This document shows, in pieces, positions 16,421-25,065 of a stretch of 33,517 bases of DNA. The first letter of the stretch is position 1. Each line of letters begins with the position of its first letter. The notes beneath the pieces are model-generated. The model did not search any database, was not told the DNA's origin, and saw only the letters and a list, made by a program, of their open reading frames with translations. Origin of the DNA: Planctomycetaceae bacterium (lineage in GTDB: Bacteria; Planctomycetota; Planctomycetia; Pirellulales; Pirellulaceae); contig SKZY01000089.1 of the NCBI GenBank assembly GCA_007127095.1, forward strand, positions 1-33,517, read 5' to 3'. The position numbers were made by a program, and so were the translations under genes.

Positions 16421-18115
16421 TCAGGCAGCTTCTTTGAGGAAGCCGTCGAGCCGTTTCACCCGGCTGGGACTCTGCAACTTGCTGACCGCCTTCGCTTCGA
16501 TCTGACGAACACGCTCCCGGGTGACTTTGAAAATCCGTCCGACCTCCTCCAGCGTGTAGCTGTAACCGTCGACCAAGCCGTAACGGAGCCGAATGATCTC
16601 GCGTTCGCGGTAGGTCAGCGTTTGCAGCAACTCGTCGATCTTATCACGGAGCATCCCGTTGCCGGCACAACGGACCGGGTTGTCGCTGTCACTCGCCTCG
16701 ATGAATTCACCAAAGCTGCTATCCTCACTCTCACCGACCGGGCGATCGAGGCTGATCGGATGGTGCCCGATGTCGATCACCCGACGGACTTCTTCAACGG
16801 CGATCTGAGTGAACTCCGCCAATTCCTCGCAGCTCGGTTCTCGGCGTAGATTCTGGGTCAGCTTCTTTTGAGCTTGGCGAAGCTTACTCAGCACATCGAT
16901 CATGTGGACCGGGATGCGGATTGTCCGCGCCTGGTCGGCGACCGCGCGGGTGATCGCTTGGCGGATCCACCACGTGGCGTAAGTGCTGAACTTAAAGCCG
17001 CGGCGATACTCATACTTGTCGACCGCCCGCATCAGCCCCGTGTTACCCTCTTGGATCAGGTCGAGAAAAGAGAGGCCTCGGTTGCGATACTTTTTCGCGA
17101 TCGACACGACCAAGCGAAGGTTACCGCTACAGAGCTGGCGTTTGACCGATTCGTAAAGATCGAAATGGCGCCGAGCTTTCGTTACGCGATTGTGCAAACT
17201 GGTGGGACTTTCCTGCGTGACTCGCATCAATTCCCGCAGTTCTTGACGCAGGTCCGATGCCTCGTCGCGGCTGGCCGGGTCGCCGCCCAATATCGCCAAC
17301 CGATCGCGGATGAAGTTCATCCGCTGCGAGATCTTTTCGAGTTGGCCCAGTAACGGCGTCACCCGCCGGCTTCGCAGCGACAGCTCTTCGACCAGTTGCA
17401 ACGCCTTGCGACGGCGACGCAAGAATCGCTTGCGGACTTCGGCGTGGAGCCGTGGAGAGATGCCGCGGCGGACCAGCAGTTCGAAATCATGACGGTTTTG
17501 TTCAATCATCACATCGAGCGACGCGAGATTGTGCGGCATCCGGCTGCTGATCTGCTCTTTGGTCAACCGTTCGGTCAACGAGACCTTGATCGTACGGTCG
17601 AACGGCAGCTCGCCACGATGAACCTGATTCAAGGTGTCGACGGTGGCCCGCAACGCATAATCATTTTCCAACAACGCTCGGCGGAACTGGCGTCGAGTGA
17701 TTTCGATCTTCTTGGCGAGCGAAATCTCTTCCTCGCGGGTCAACAACGGGATCTCGGCCATCTGGCTTAGATACATCCGGACCGGATCTTCGCTGGCCCG
17801 ACCGAGGTCGGCCACCGGCATCAACAGGTCGGTGTCATCTTCGGTGTCGATTGTGGCCGGCAGCGACCGGGCCGATGTCGCCGTACGATCTCGCGGCGAT
17901 CGGGTGGCGACCGACAAGACGGGCCCGGTGACAACCTGCGGGGCAACCTCGACCAACTCGATCCCACGCGCTTCGATCGCTTGCATCAACGAATCGAGCT
18001 TCTCCGGGTTGACGTCTTCATCAGGTAGGTAGGCGTTGACGGCGTCGAAAGTGAGAAATCCGTCGGCTTTGCCCTGAGCGATGAGGCGATCAAGCTCTTT
18101 GTCCATAACTTGCAT
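16421..18115 (-). CDS. rpoD: RNA polymerase primary sigma factor RpoD
   Basis: A 564-residue group 1 sigma-70. Region 1.1-like sequence begins [20 protein letters not shown]. Region 1.2 shows [22 protein letters not shown] non-conserved insert rich in Arg follows. Regions 2.1-2.4 contain [39 protein letters not shown] and [20 protein letters not shown]. Region 3 includes RIPVHMID, and region 4 includes [15 protein letters not shown] and the helix-turn-helix [30 protein letters not shown] lies just before the ATG at 18115. It is downstream of dnaG on the same strand, the conserved macromolecular-synthesis arrangement, although no rpsU is present here. Confidence 0.97.
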   Translation of the reverse strand: MQVMDKELDRLIAQGKADGFLTFDAVNAYLPDEDVNPEKLDSLMQAIEARGIELVEVAPQVVTGPVLSVATRSPRDRTATSARSLPATIDTEDDTDLLMPVADLGRASEDPVRMYLSQMAEIPLLTREEEISLAKKIEITRRQFRRALLENDYALRATVDTLNQVHRGELPFDRTIKVSLTERLTKEQISSRMPHNLASLDVMIEQNRHDFELLVRRGISPRLHAEVRKRFLRRRRKALQLVEELSLRSRRVTPLLGQLEKISQRMNFIRDRLAILGGDPASRDEASDLRQELRELMRVTQESPTSLHNRVTKARRHFDLYESVKRQLCSGNLRLVVSIAKKYRNRGLSFLDLIQEGNTGLMRAVDKYEYRRGFKFSTYATWWIRQAITRAVADQARTIRIPVHMIDVLSKLRQAQKKLTQNLRREPSCEELAEFTQIAVEEVRRVIDIGHHPISLDRPVGESEDSSFGEFIEASDSDNPVRCAGNGMLRDKIDELLQTLTYREREIIRLRYGLVDGYSYTLEEVGRIFKVTRERVRQIEAKAVSKLQSPSRVKRLDGFLKEAA

Positions 18116-18417
18116 GGCAAACTTCCTGTTTGTTGCCCCCGTGTCCTGATTCTGGGTCGTGACACGTGAGGCTGAGAGTGCGGGTAATCAATCAAACTCC
18201 CTTGGCCGCGGCGATCTTCACCGACTGCCAGGGAAGCATACACGTTCCGAAAACGGCGTAACCGGCCAGCTGGGTCGACCGGTTGCCCCGACACTGGGGC
18301 CGGTCGGGGCACTGCTCCGATGCCGCAAAACGGGCATCGCACTGATTGCGGCTCGGGCGGGGCCGCCTTGTCGTTCGCCGGGGCACTCCTTTGCTCGGGT
18401 TCGGGGGAAAGGGACGG
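18116..18417 (-). other. dnaG-rpoD intergenic region with a strong hairpin
   Basis: About 300 bases separate dnaG from rpoD. Two frames are open but their composition (Pro/Arg/Cys-rich) is unlike neighbouring proteins, so I see no gene. A perfect 9-bp inverted repeat, TGCCCCGAC at 18284-18292 and GTCGGGGCA at 18303-18311, has a 10-base loop but no following T-run. A smaller inverted repeat (CGTGTC at 18140-18145, GACACG at 18161-18166) lies just upstream of the rpoD ribosome-binding site. The stems may act as an attenuator or RNA-processing site, and an rpoD promoter could be here, but I cannot identify it. Confidence 0.5.
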
Positions 18418-20310
18418 TTATTGAGGTCGCAAGCCTTGTTGCAATCGCTGGGCGGCGATGATGTTGCCAAGCAACTCGGTCGCCGAATCGAGATTCACTG
18501 GGTCGGCTTCGATCTGAGTCAATTGGCGTCGGGAATCGACACTGCTCTGCAGCCGCGAAAATCGCTCGAGTAGTCCGCCGAAACGTTGACGCAGCGGTTG
18601 ACTAATGAAGTCGCCACGCTGTCGGATCGATTCGTCGAGTCCGACCAAAAATCCTTTCAGCCGTTCATCTTCAACCGCCAGCAGGACGGTCGACAGGTCG
18701 AGGTCACGACCGGCCATCTCCAAATCCTGATAGATGCGGAGCAACTCCCGCGACGTGTCCGATACCAGCCAAGCCGGATCGACCGACTCGATGGCCTCGG
18801 CGGCGGCCGCAGGAAACTCGATCATGATCTCGAACAATTCACGATCGATCCCCACGATCGGTTCCCATGGCGTGACCGGCGATGGCCCGGCCGCGCTCGA
18901 TTGGTCGGCCCATTCATCCGGCCGCGTCTCGGCATCTCGGGCGATCGCTCGCCGGGCGGACACCGCCGATCGCGAGCGACGGATCCGCTTGGTCAATTGG
19001 TCGCGGAGCTGGTCGGTCGGTACGGTGAAGGTTCGCGACAGCCGGACCAGCATCTGCGATGTCCGCAGTTCGGCGGGATTACCGCCGCTGGCTAGCACGT
19101 CCAACATCTTCTCTAACGCCGCGGTCGCTCGGTGAGTGTCACGCGACAGGTCGACACCATCCAACAGCGTGGCGAGCTTGTGGTCCAACGCGTCGGGCGC
19201 CGCCGCGGCGAGTCGCTCCAGGGCGTCGCGACCCTCGGCAGCGATGAAATCCGCCGGGTCGTTGCCGCCCGGCAACGTGATGACCCGGAGGTCGAGATCC
19301 GCACCGACAAACAGTTCCAGCACCTGATCGGCGCGACGACGTCCGGCCTCATCACCATCCAAGACCAACACGACCCGATCGACAAACCGCTTCAATAAAT
19401 CGACGTGCCGCTCACCCAACGCCGTCCCGAGCACGGCGACGACCGCCTCGATCCCGGCTTGGCGGGCCGCGATCACATCGGTGTAGCCTTCCATTACCAA
19501 GACTTCGCCCGACTTCTGCAGCGCCGTACGAGCCAAGTTGAGCCCGTAGAGTTGACGTGATTTGCTGAACAGCCGGGTCTCGGGGCCGTTGATGTACTTC
19601 GCACCCGGCCGCTCGTCGTCACCACCGGGCAGGATTCGACCGCCCAGCGAGATCGGACGATCCTGCAAATCGAAGATCGGGAACATCACCCGCCCCCGAA
19701 ACAGATCGTAAAAACCACCGCCGGATTGGCGGGCGGCAGCCAGACCGGCCGCCTGCAACACTTCGCCAGAATGGCCGCCCCGCCGCGCCTCGTCGAGCAA
19801 CCAAGACCACCCCGCCGGGGCATAACCGATCTGAAACCGTTGACGGCTGGCGTCATCGATACCCCGCTGGGCGAGATAATCGCGGGCCCGCCGGGCTTCG
19901 TCCCCCGGATCACTCTCCAAATACTCGAAGTAGGCGGTCGCCGCGAACTTCATTGCCGAAAGCAGCGTCGCTTTATCTTCCGGGCTCCCCGCAACAATCT
20001 TCTTGCCACCCGCGGGCCGAAACTCGATCCCCGCGCGCTCGGCCAAGATCTTCAAAGCGTCAACAAAATCGACGCCATCCCGCCGCATCACATAGCTGAA
20101 AACATCGCCGCCGATGTCGCAAACCCAACACTTCCAGGTCTGACGCTGTGGATTGACCTGCATCGACGGGCGACGGTCATCGTGCCAAGGACAACGGGCG
20201 ACATAAGCACGACCCTGCGGCCGGAGTTCAAGTTGACTACCGATGACGTCGACAATGTCGACAGCCATCCGCACCCGCTCTTTAAGGTCGAAGTCCGGCG
20301 AAGGGGACAT
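18418..20310 (-). CDS. dnaG: DNA primase DnaG
   Basis: A 630-residue primase that synthesises RNA primers at the replication fork. The N-terminal CHC2 zinc site is intact (Cys40, His43, Cys61, Cys64, in CPWH and CWVC). The TOPRIM core follows: GEVLVMEGYTDVIAARQAG with the catalytic glutamate and LVLDGDEAGRRRADQ with the acidic pair. The C-terminal helical part is the presumed DnaB-interacting region. The start is ATG at 20310, seven bases after GAGGAG; a TTG six bases upstream is less likely. It precedes rpoD by about 300 bases on the same strand. Length fits the family. Confidence 0.97.
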   Translation of the reverse strand: MSPSPDFDLKERVRMAVDIVDVIGSQLELRPQGRAYVARCPWHDDRRPSMQVNPQRQTWKCWVCDIGGDVFSYVMRRDGVDFVDALKILAERAGIEFRPAGGKKIVAGSPEDKATLLSAMKFAATAYFEYLESDPGDEARRARDYLAQRGIDDASRQRFQIGYAPAGWSWLLDEARRGGHSGEVLQAAGLAAARQSGGGFYDLFRGRVMFPIFDLQDRPISLGGRILPGGDDERPGAKYINGPETRLFSKSRQLYGLNLARTALQKSGEVLVMEGYTDVIAARQAGIEAVVAVLGTALGERHVDLLKRFVDRVVLVLDGDEAGRRRADQVLELFVGADLDLRVITLPGGNDPADFIAAEGRDALERLAAAAPDALDHKLATLLDGVDLSRDTHRATAALEKMLDVLASGGNPAELRTSQMLVRLSRTFTVPTDQLRDQLTKRIRRSRSAVSARRAIARDAETRPDEWADQSSAAGPSPVTPWEPIVGIDRELFEIMIEFPAAAAEAIESVDPAWLVSDTSRELLRIYQDLEMAGRDLDLSTVLLAVEDERLKGFLVGLDESIRQRGDFISQPLRQRFGGLLERFSRLQSSVDSRRQLTQIEADPVNLDSATELLGNIIAAQRLQQGLRPQ

Positions 20311-20534
20311 CGACAAACTCCTCGCTGGGGGCCTGTATCCATCGCTCGATCACCGCACGTACGGTAACCCGCCGCCCGATCGGTCGACCCACCATCTGTG
20401 ACGGGCAAATTTCGATCGGAACTCGCATCCCTGCAGCGGATCGATGATCGATCGCGCCACGAGCGAAGACCCGAGTGTGTCGATGATCCGATATCGAGTC
20501 AACAGCACTTTAACGATAAAATCGATTATCCCGA

Positions 20535-22349
20535 TTAAGCCAGGTCGCGTTCCTCAAACATCAACAAAGCGAGCATCAAAATCATCACGCAGAAGCAGAT
20601 CAGGTAATTGAAAGCACCGGCCAAATAGATCGCCGGGATCGGATTTCCCGCGTCGACCGCCGCCTGGACGTTGAAGGTGTTGAGGTTCGGAATCACCACA
20701 GCGATCAATTTGCCGACAAACCCGACCAATTCGTTCTCACCCATCGTCGAACGGACCAGCGGGGCGGTCAGATTCCCGATCACGTAAATCACGAAACAGA
20801 ACACGAAATTGGCCAACAGCGGCAATCGCGTCGCCAATGCCACCGCGATCCCGCCGATCGCCATCGTTTCCATCAGGTACAGCAACAACGCCGGAATCGT
20901 GGTCATGATTTCCTCATGACCCAACTGCCACGCCGGCATGTTCTGAGAATTTTCGCGAGCTTCGTAAATCGGCTTGACCCCGACCAAGAAAATCAGCAGG
21001 GCACTCAGGACCACGAACAGGACCAGCACGGTCAACATGATCCCGGTATACTTGCCGAGCAAAAACGAGCCGCGACTGATCGGCTTGCTGAGCACGGTCA
21101 AGGCAGTCCGCCCCTCGATCTCTTCGCTGACGCTGGTACCCGCCGACCAGACCGCCTGCAACATCCCCAACACCATGATCAGCGTCACGCCGCTGTCCTT
21201 CATCATCCGAATGTCATCGCCGAGCGTGTTGAACGGCAAGATCCACAACACGAACAGGCCGAACGAGCCGAGTAGGATCAGCAGCAGATAGAGCGGCTGT
21301 GCCATCTCGCTCTTCGCCGTCGCGACCGCGACCGCCGTGATCCGCGGCGCCGCTTGACGCAGCGCCACATAGGCCAAAAAGAAAACCACCAACCCGATCG
21401 CCGTGGTCACGATCGAGGCCGCCTCGGGGACCGCCGGGCGGGTCACAAAGGTTATCTTGACCGTCGCCGGGTCGACCTCGCGGTTTTGCATGTAAACGCG
21501 GTCAGGATCGAGTGGCAACGGCGGTGCCTCCCGCTCCTCACGGACATAACGGACCGGCTCGCCGGCGTTGATCCGCACCGGGTCGTTGTAAAAATCGGCC
21601 GGAGTCTCGCCGTCACCGATCAAAATCGTCTTGTCACTCTCCACCGTCAGTTCGGAGACATTGAACATGACGTAGTCCATCGGCACCTTCTGGAACTCCG
21701 CCTCGTCCGGATTGGTCAACTCCGCCGGCGCCGCTTCCAACTGACGGACGACCACTTCGGTACCGTCACCAAACAGGTTGACCTGACCGACCGACTGCAG
21801 GATTTCTCGCGGTTCTTCGACCAATGGCGTGGCCGCCAAACCGATCACCATGAACACCCCGGCGACACCCAGTAAATAAGGCATCACCCCCTCGCGGGCC
21901 ATCGCCCACAACTCAGACCGCGTGCGATACCAAACCCCATAGATGAACGCAAAGCCGAGCGTTATCCCGAGCACAATCACCGGCAGGATCAACATTCGCT
22001 GATACTCACCCGCCTGCGGGACGACCAAAAACCCGAGGATCGCCGCGACCACAATCCCGATCGCGATCGATGCCGTCCGACCCGAACTCGGCGAATCAGC
22101 CAACTTGCCCAACGGCGTGAACGACAACCCCGACATCAACGCCAAAATCGCCGCCAACGCTAATCCGCCGACCAAGATCCCCACCGCCAACACCCAAATC
22201 GGGGTCAACCAGATCGTTAACCAACTGCCGGTCTGCCCCAACAAGACACCCGACACGATTCCAGGAACGTTTCCCGGCAGGATTTCCGGCAGCATGCCGG
22301 CATCGATTCCGAGCTTGGCCAGTCCGGAAAGCAAAAGAGAAGCGAGCAT
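20535..22349 (-). CDS. ABC-2 type transporter permease-like membrane protein
   Basis: A 604-residue membrane protein. The N-terminal part (about 1-190) has several membrane helices. A hydrophilic domain of about 130 residues follows, with no recognised fold. The C-terminal half is an ABC-2 permease unit with the typical signature EEIEGRTALTVLSKPISRGS, then FLLGKYTGIMLTVLVLFVV and further helices, ending LMFEERDLA. The signature is characteristic of drug/polymer or gliding-type ABC exporters. No ATP-binding partner is encoded next to it: the sequence upstream is repeat arrays and the downstream gene is dnaG. It may pair with an ATPase elsewhere. Only a weak GGA precedes the start. Confidence 0.8.
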   Translation of the reverse strand: MLASLLLSGLAKLGIDAGMLPEILPGNVPGIVSGVLLGQTGSWLTIWLTPIWVLAVGILVGGLALAAILALMSGLSFTPLGKLADSPSSGRTASIAIGIVVAAILGFLVVPQAGEYQRMLILPVIVLGITLGFAFIYGVWYRTRSELWAMAREGVMPYLLGVAGVFMVIGLAATPLVEEPREILQSVGQVNLFGDGTEVVVRQLEAAPAELTNPDEAEFQKVPMDYVMFNVSELTVESDKTILIGDGETPADFYNDPVRINAGEPVRYVREEREAPPLPLDPDRVYMQNREVDPATVKITFVTRPAVPEAASIVTTAIGLVVFFLAYVALRQAAPRITAVAVATAKSEMAQPLYLLLILLGSFGLFVLWILPFNTLGDDIRMMKDSGVTLIMVLGMLQAVWSAGTSVSEEIEGRTALTVLSKPISRGSFLLGKYTGIMLTVLVLFVVLSALLIFLVGVKPIYEARENSQNMPAWQLGHEEIMTTIPALLLYLMETMAIGGIAVALATRLPLLANFVFCFVIYVIGNLTAPLVRSTMGENELVGFVGKLIAVVIPNLNTFNVQAAVDAGNPIPAIYLAGAFNYLICFCVMILMLALLMFEERDLA

Positions 22350-22498
22350 TCAGGAGTTCCGCGATGAATGATGACGATGGCAACGGTGCTGTTTACACGC
22401 AATAGCATAACGTGACGTCGCCGCGACGCGAGCCTTCACGACGATCCGTGGCTTACGTCGCCGCAATCGCTCTGGTTCGCTGCCACCCACATGCCAGC

Positions 22499-22645
22499 GT
22501 AGCGGAACTCGCAGAGAGTTTCGGACCGCAAGTCAAGGTAGCGGAACTCGCAGAGAGTTTCGGACCGCAAGTCAAGGTAGCGGAACTCGCAGAGAGTTTC
22601 GGACCGCAAGCCAAGGTAGCGGAACTCGCAGAGAGTTTCGGACCG
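22499..22645. repeat. Tandem array A: four copies of a 39-bp unit
   Basis: Copies begin at 22499, 22538, 22577 and 22616, an exact 39-bp period. The core is GTAGCGGAACTCGCAGAGAG followed by TTTCGGACCG. Copies 1-3 differ by a single base in the spacer (AAGTC to AAGCC), and copy 4 is truncated after GGACCG. Each unit can fold as GGAACTC-GCAGA-GAGTTTC, a 7-bp stem with one wobble pair. There are no unique spacers, so it is not a CRISPR array. The period is a multiple of three, so the region stays open as a 13-residue repeat on the plus strand, which I regard as incidental. Confidence 0.9.
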
Positions 22646-22654
22646 GTGACTGAG

Positions 22655-22773
22655 GGTTCGAAAGTCTTCGCGACTTCCGCTACTGGCTCGAAAGTCTCGG
22701 CGACTTCCGCTACTGCTCCGAAAGTCTTCGCGACTTCCGCTACTGGCTCGAAAGTCTCGGCGACTTCCGCTAC
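22655..22773. repeat. Tandem array B: four copies of a 30-bp unit, inverted relative to array A
   Basis: Four 30-bp units begin near 22656, 22686, 22716 and 22746 and alternate between GTCTTCGCGACTTCCGC and GTCTCGGCGACTTCCGC cores. Read on the minus strand, the unit is GTAGCGGAAGTCGC..GACTTTCG, clearly related to array A but in the opposite orientation. The stem base changed from ACTC/GAGT in A to AGTC/GACT in B while pairing is kept, a compensatory change. The outermost TAG of the array forms the stop codon of the thioesterase at 22770-22772. Confidence 0.88.
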
Positions 22774-23240
22774 GGACGATCCAGAGAAGCTGGCGCGGCG
22801 AGCCGCAACAATCGCTCCCGAACGTCTGGCGGAATCGGCCGCTTCTGCAGCGACCGGTCGGCAGCAAAGTGACAGCAGACCGCCGTCAACGTTCCGCTGG
22901 CCAACGGCCGCAACGCCGGATCCGCGGCGGCGTCCGCGATCGGATCGTCGCGAAAAAAATGGAACGCATACGTCACACTCGTCGTGCCGATCTTGACGAC
23001 CGAGACCTCGATCCGCAAGCGATCCTCGAAACGAGCCGCTGTGATGTAGTCGCAAGTCGCGGCAACGCGAGGCCATGTCCAATGCCCACCGCTCGCGTCC
23101 GGTTCCATCACGCTCAACCCGACCGACCTCAACGCGGCATGCTCAGCTTCTTCCATCATCGGGAAAAAGACCGAAAAATGCACAATCCCAGCCGCGTCTG
23201 TATCGCGAAACTCGACGCGACGTCGGTGAGAGTAGGTCAT
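22770..23240 (-). CDS. Hotdog-fold acyl-CoA thioesterase (4HBT/YbgC-like)
   Basis: A 156-residue single hotdog domain. The N-terminus carries the family motif RDTDAAGIVHFSVFFPMMEE (about 10-29), where the conserved Asp and the following VHF pattern match 4-hydroxybenzoyl-CoA thioesterase/YbgC proteins that hydrolyse acyl-CoA thioesters. The central segment DYITAARFEDRLRIEVSVVKIG matches the usual beta strands. Length is normal for the family (about 130-150), so the C-terminus is probably intact even though its stop codon lies in repeat array B. The start ATG at 23240 has no clear ribosome-binding site. The acyl substrate cannot be stated. It is cytoplasmic. It lies downstream of rpsR on the same strand. 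Confidence 0.87.
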   Translation of the reverse strand: MTYSHRRRVEFRDTDAAGIVHFSVFFPMMEEAEHAALRSVGLSVMEPDASGGHWTWPRVAATCDYITAARFEDRLRIEVSVVKIGTTSVTYAFHFFRDDPIADAAADPALRPLASGTLTAVCCHFAADRSLQKRPIPPDVRERLLRLAAPASLDRP

Positions 23241-23296
23241 CGGCGTTCACGTCGAAACGGCAGGCGAAGCAGCGGAAGACGCTACCCGAACAGAGA

Positions 23297-23575
23297 TCAC
23301 TCGCCGACGTACGGCATCAACGCCATGAATCGAGCACGCTTGACAGCGGCCGTTACCGCGTGCTGGCTGACCGCCGAACATCCGCTCTTGCGACGCCCCA
23401 CGATCTTGCCGTGCCGGTTGACCAATTTGGACAACAATTCAACGTCCTTGTAATCGACATACATCGGACGCGGGCGATGGCCATCGACAAAAATCGGGTC
23501 TTTACGCTTGGTTCGTGAACGGACTCGCGATCGCTTGCGAGCGCGGCTCCGATTGTTCATCGGTCGTGGTGCCAT
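23297..23575 (-). CDS. rpsR: 30S ribosomal protein bS18
   Basis: A 92-residue basic protein with the bS18 core: [27 protein letters not shown] region, then [20 protein letters not shown] and [16 protein letters not shown], matching the YKDVELLRRF...GKI..RR.TG.S..HQ..L..AIKRAR..ALLPF pattern. The N-terminal extension is Arg/Ser-rich. bS18 binds 16S rRNA and bS6 in the small-subunit platform. In many bacteria it sits with rpsF and ssb, but here it is alone, between a thioesterase gene and a small ORF. Two starts are possible, 23575 and 23560 (MNNRSRARK), neither with a clear ribosome-binding site. Confidence 0.93.
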   Translation of the reverse strand: MAPRPMNNRSRARKRSRVRSRTKRKDPIFVDGHRPRPMYVDYKDVELLSKLVNRHGKIVGRRKSGCSAVSQHAVTAAVKRARFMALMPYVGE

Positions 23576-23723
23576 GGATGCCGTCGAAGGAAGGTTGGGA
23601 GGGAATGGGTGTTTGAACGAGCTTCGCGATCACTCGGCCGTCACGACCGGGACGCGGGACGTCAGAGTATGACGACCGCGACAGGTCGTGGCAAGGCTTT
23701 CCTGGCACTTTCCGACAACCCGA

Positions 23724-23816
23724 TCAGTCTTGCGACCGGACGAACCAAAACCAGAGCACGCCGCTGAGCGGTAAGACCAACAACAGCGTACCGATGGCGA
23801 TGGCTACGGAAATCAT
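23724..23816 (-). CDS. Possible 30-aa single-pass membrane protein
   Basis: The minus strand encodes MISVAIAIGTLLLVLPLSGV followed by LWFWFVRSQD and a stop. It is almost wholly hydrophobic, with a positively charged/polar tail, typical of very small membrane proteins. No ribosome-binding site is evident. It lies between the DUF1559 terminator and rpsR. The clean ending, hydrophobic helix and absence of other coding in this gap make it believable, but a random hydrophobic frame is possible. Confidence 0.42.
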   Translation of the reverse strand: MISVAIAIGTLLLVLPLSGVLWFWFVRSQD

Positions 23817-23873
23817 GTGTGCAAACGGGATTCGAACAAATTAGCGAACGAACGAAGATCACCTGGTGGTAAT

Positions 23874-23913
23874 GAAAAACGACCGAGACCGCCATGTCAG
23901 CGATCCCGGTCGT
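23874..23913 (-). terminator. Rho-independent terminator of the DUF1559 gene
   Basis: On the minus strand, ACGACCGGGATCGC pairs with GCGGTCTCGGTCGT to form a 14-bp stem containing two G-U wobbles, with a 7-base loop, followed immediately by TTTTTC. The stem lies at 23879-23892 and 23900-23913 of the plus strand. It is about 30 bases past the stop of the gene at 23944. This is the clearest intrinsic terminator in the window. Confidence 0.88.
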
Positions 23914-23943
23914 CGATTCGTTCGAATGCTCAGTAGTTGACGC

Positions 23944-25065
23944 TTACAGCACGCCGCTGTCGAGCACGTATTCGCGGAACGGCACGTCGCTGCTCTTGCC
24001 ACGCGGCGTCATGATCGCTTGATAAACGCGATAATCGATCTCCTGACTGACAAACCGGCTCGACCCGTCAGCAAACCCCATGTTGACCCCGCCGGTGTGG
24101 GCCGACGATGGCCGGGCTACCGTAGGCGCGTTGCCCGGCGTCATCACGACCCGATACTTGTCCTCGCCGGCAGGCGCGCCGTTGATCATAAACGCAGGAT
24201 TTGGCAATGAGGCGCCATTGAACTGATCCGGGTCGGCTGCCAACCAGACAAAACCCTGCGTGTAGCGGGAAAGGTTAGCGGCATTTCCCAGGTTGCCGAG
24301 AGAGGCGATCGACGCCGAAGGGTCCCCGGGAATCCCGCTCATCGCGACAAAGTGCCAAGGTGACGCTTGCAGGTTTTCCGAAAACAGCACCGTATTGCCC
24401 GGTCCGTCCTTCAGATCGTCGGTCCGCACCGCCGGGCCGGTCGTGCCGGCTCCCAGATCGAGCTTGCTGTTGAAGACGCCGTTCGCCTTCTTCATCGACG
24501 CCACCCACGGTGTCGGGTTACTCGGGTCTGCCAGCGTGATGCCGAAGCCGTTGTTCGAGATATAGCTGTTCCGTCCCGCGTCACCTTCCAAGTTGGGGCT
24601 GCTCGGGCACTGCATGATCGCCAAGTTCGGTGCCGAACTGGTGGTGTAGTTCGGCCCGCCGCCGTCATCCACCACGATCGGATAGCGATCCTCGGTCCAG
24701 ACTTCATACGTCGGCTGACCATCGAGGTAGGGCAACAAGCCGATCGCCCAGCCGCCGACCTTCGGGTGCGGGGCGTATGTCTTCATCGCCGATTCGGGAT
24801 CGCTCGGGTCACCAGGACCGTTGAAACTGCCGTAGGAATGAATCCAACCCGGATACTGCTTCCGCTGCATCTCGTACTGGATCGTCGCCTTGGCGAGGTT
24901 GTTGATTTGGGTGCTGCACTGATTCCGCCGAGCGGCTTCACGAGCGGCTTGAACAGCCGGTAACAATAATCCCATCAAGATGCCGATGATGGTGATCACC
25001 ACCAACAACTCCACCAGCGTGAAACCGCCAGCTTTCGAGGAATAGGGCCGAGTTCTCATTGCCAT
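23944..25065 (-). CDS. DUF1559 prepilin-like secreted protein
   Basis: A 373-residue protein of the DUF1559 family, greatly expanded in planctomycetes. The N-terminus has a type IV prepilin-like cleavage motif, GGFTLVELLVVITIIGILMG (Gly-Phe at the cleavage point, Glu at +5 of the mature chain), followed by LLLPAVQAAREAARRNQCSTQINNL, the DUF1559 hallmark. The rest is a G/H-X-G-rich globular domain, ending HTGGVNMGFADGSSRFVSQEI near the C-terminus, also typical. It is likely processed by a prepilin peptidase and displayed outside the membrane, with unknown role. GGAG precedes the ATG at 25065. It is followed by the terminator at 23874-23913, so it seems to be its own transcription unit. Confidence 0.93.
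   Translation of the reverse strand: MAMRTRPYSSKAGGFTLVELLVVITIIGILMGLLLPAVQAAREAARRNQCSTQINNLAKATIQYEMQRKQYPGWIHSYGSFNGPGDPSDPESAMKTYAPHPKVGGWAIGLLPYLDGQPTYEVWTEDRYPIVVDDGGGPNYTTSSAPNLAIMQCPSSPNLEGDAGRNSYISNNGFGITLADPSNPTPWVASMKKANGVFNSKLDLGAGTTGPAVRTDDLKDGPGNTVLFSENLQASPWHFVAMSGIPGDPSASIASLGNLGNAANLSRYTQGFVWLAADPDQFNGASLPNPAFMINGAPAGEDKYRVVMTPGNAPTVARPSSAHTGGVNMGFADGSSRFVSQEIDYRVYQAIMTPRGKSSDVPFREYVLDSGVL

Noticed and set aside
18192-18470. Cys/Pro-rich ORF between dnaG and rpoD
   Set aside because: It overlaps the dnaG 3' end, lacks hydrophobic core patterns, and its Cys residues come from GC-rich hairpin sequence.
22499-22773. CRISPR array
   Set aside because: Units are contiguous, with no unique spacers of constant length; whole units including the linker are repeated.
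22412-22996. Plus-strand ORF with 13-residue repeats (VAELAESFGPQVK)
   Set aside because: The repeat periods (39 and 30 bp) are multiples of three, so frames stay open by default. The rest of the frame is antisense to the thioesterase and has no protein-like features.
23502-23895. Two minus-strand frames of 68 and 77 codons near rpsR
   Set aside because: They overlap rpsR or the terminator and are Arg/Ser-rich; only the 30-residue hydrophobic frame in the gap looked protein-like.
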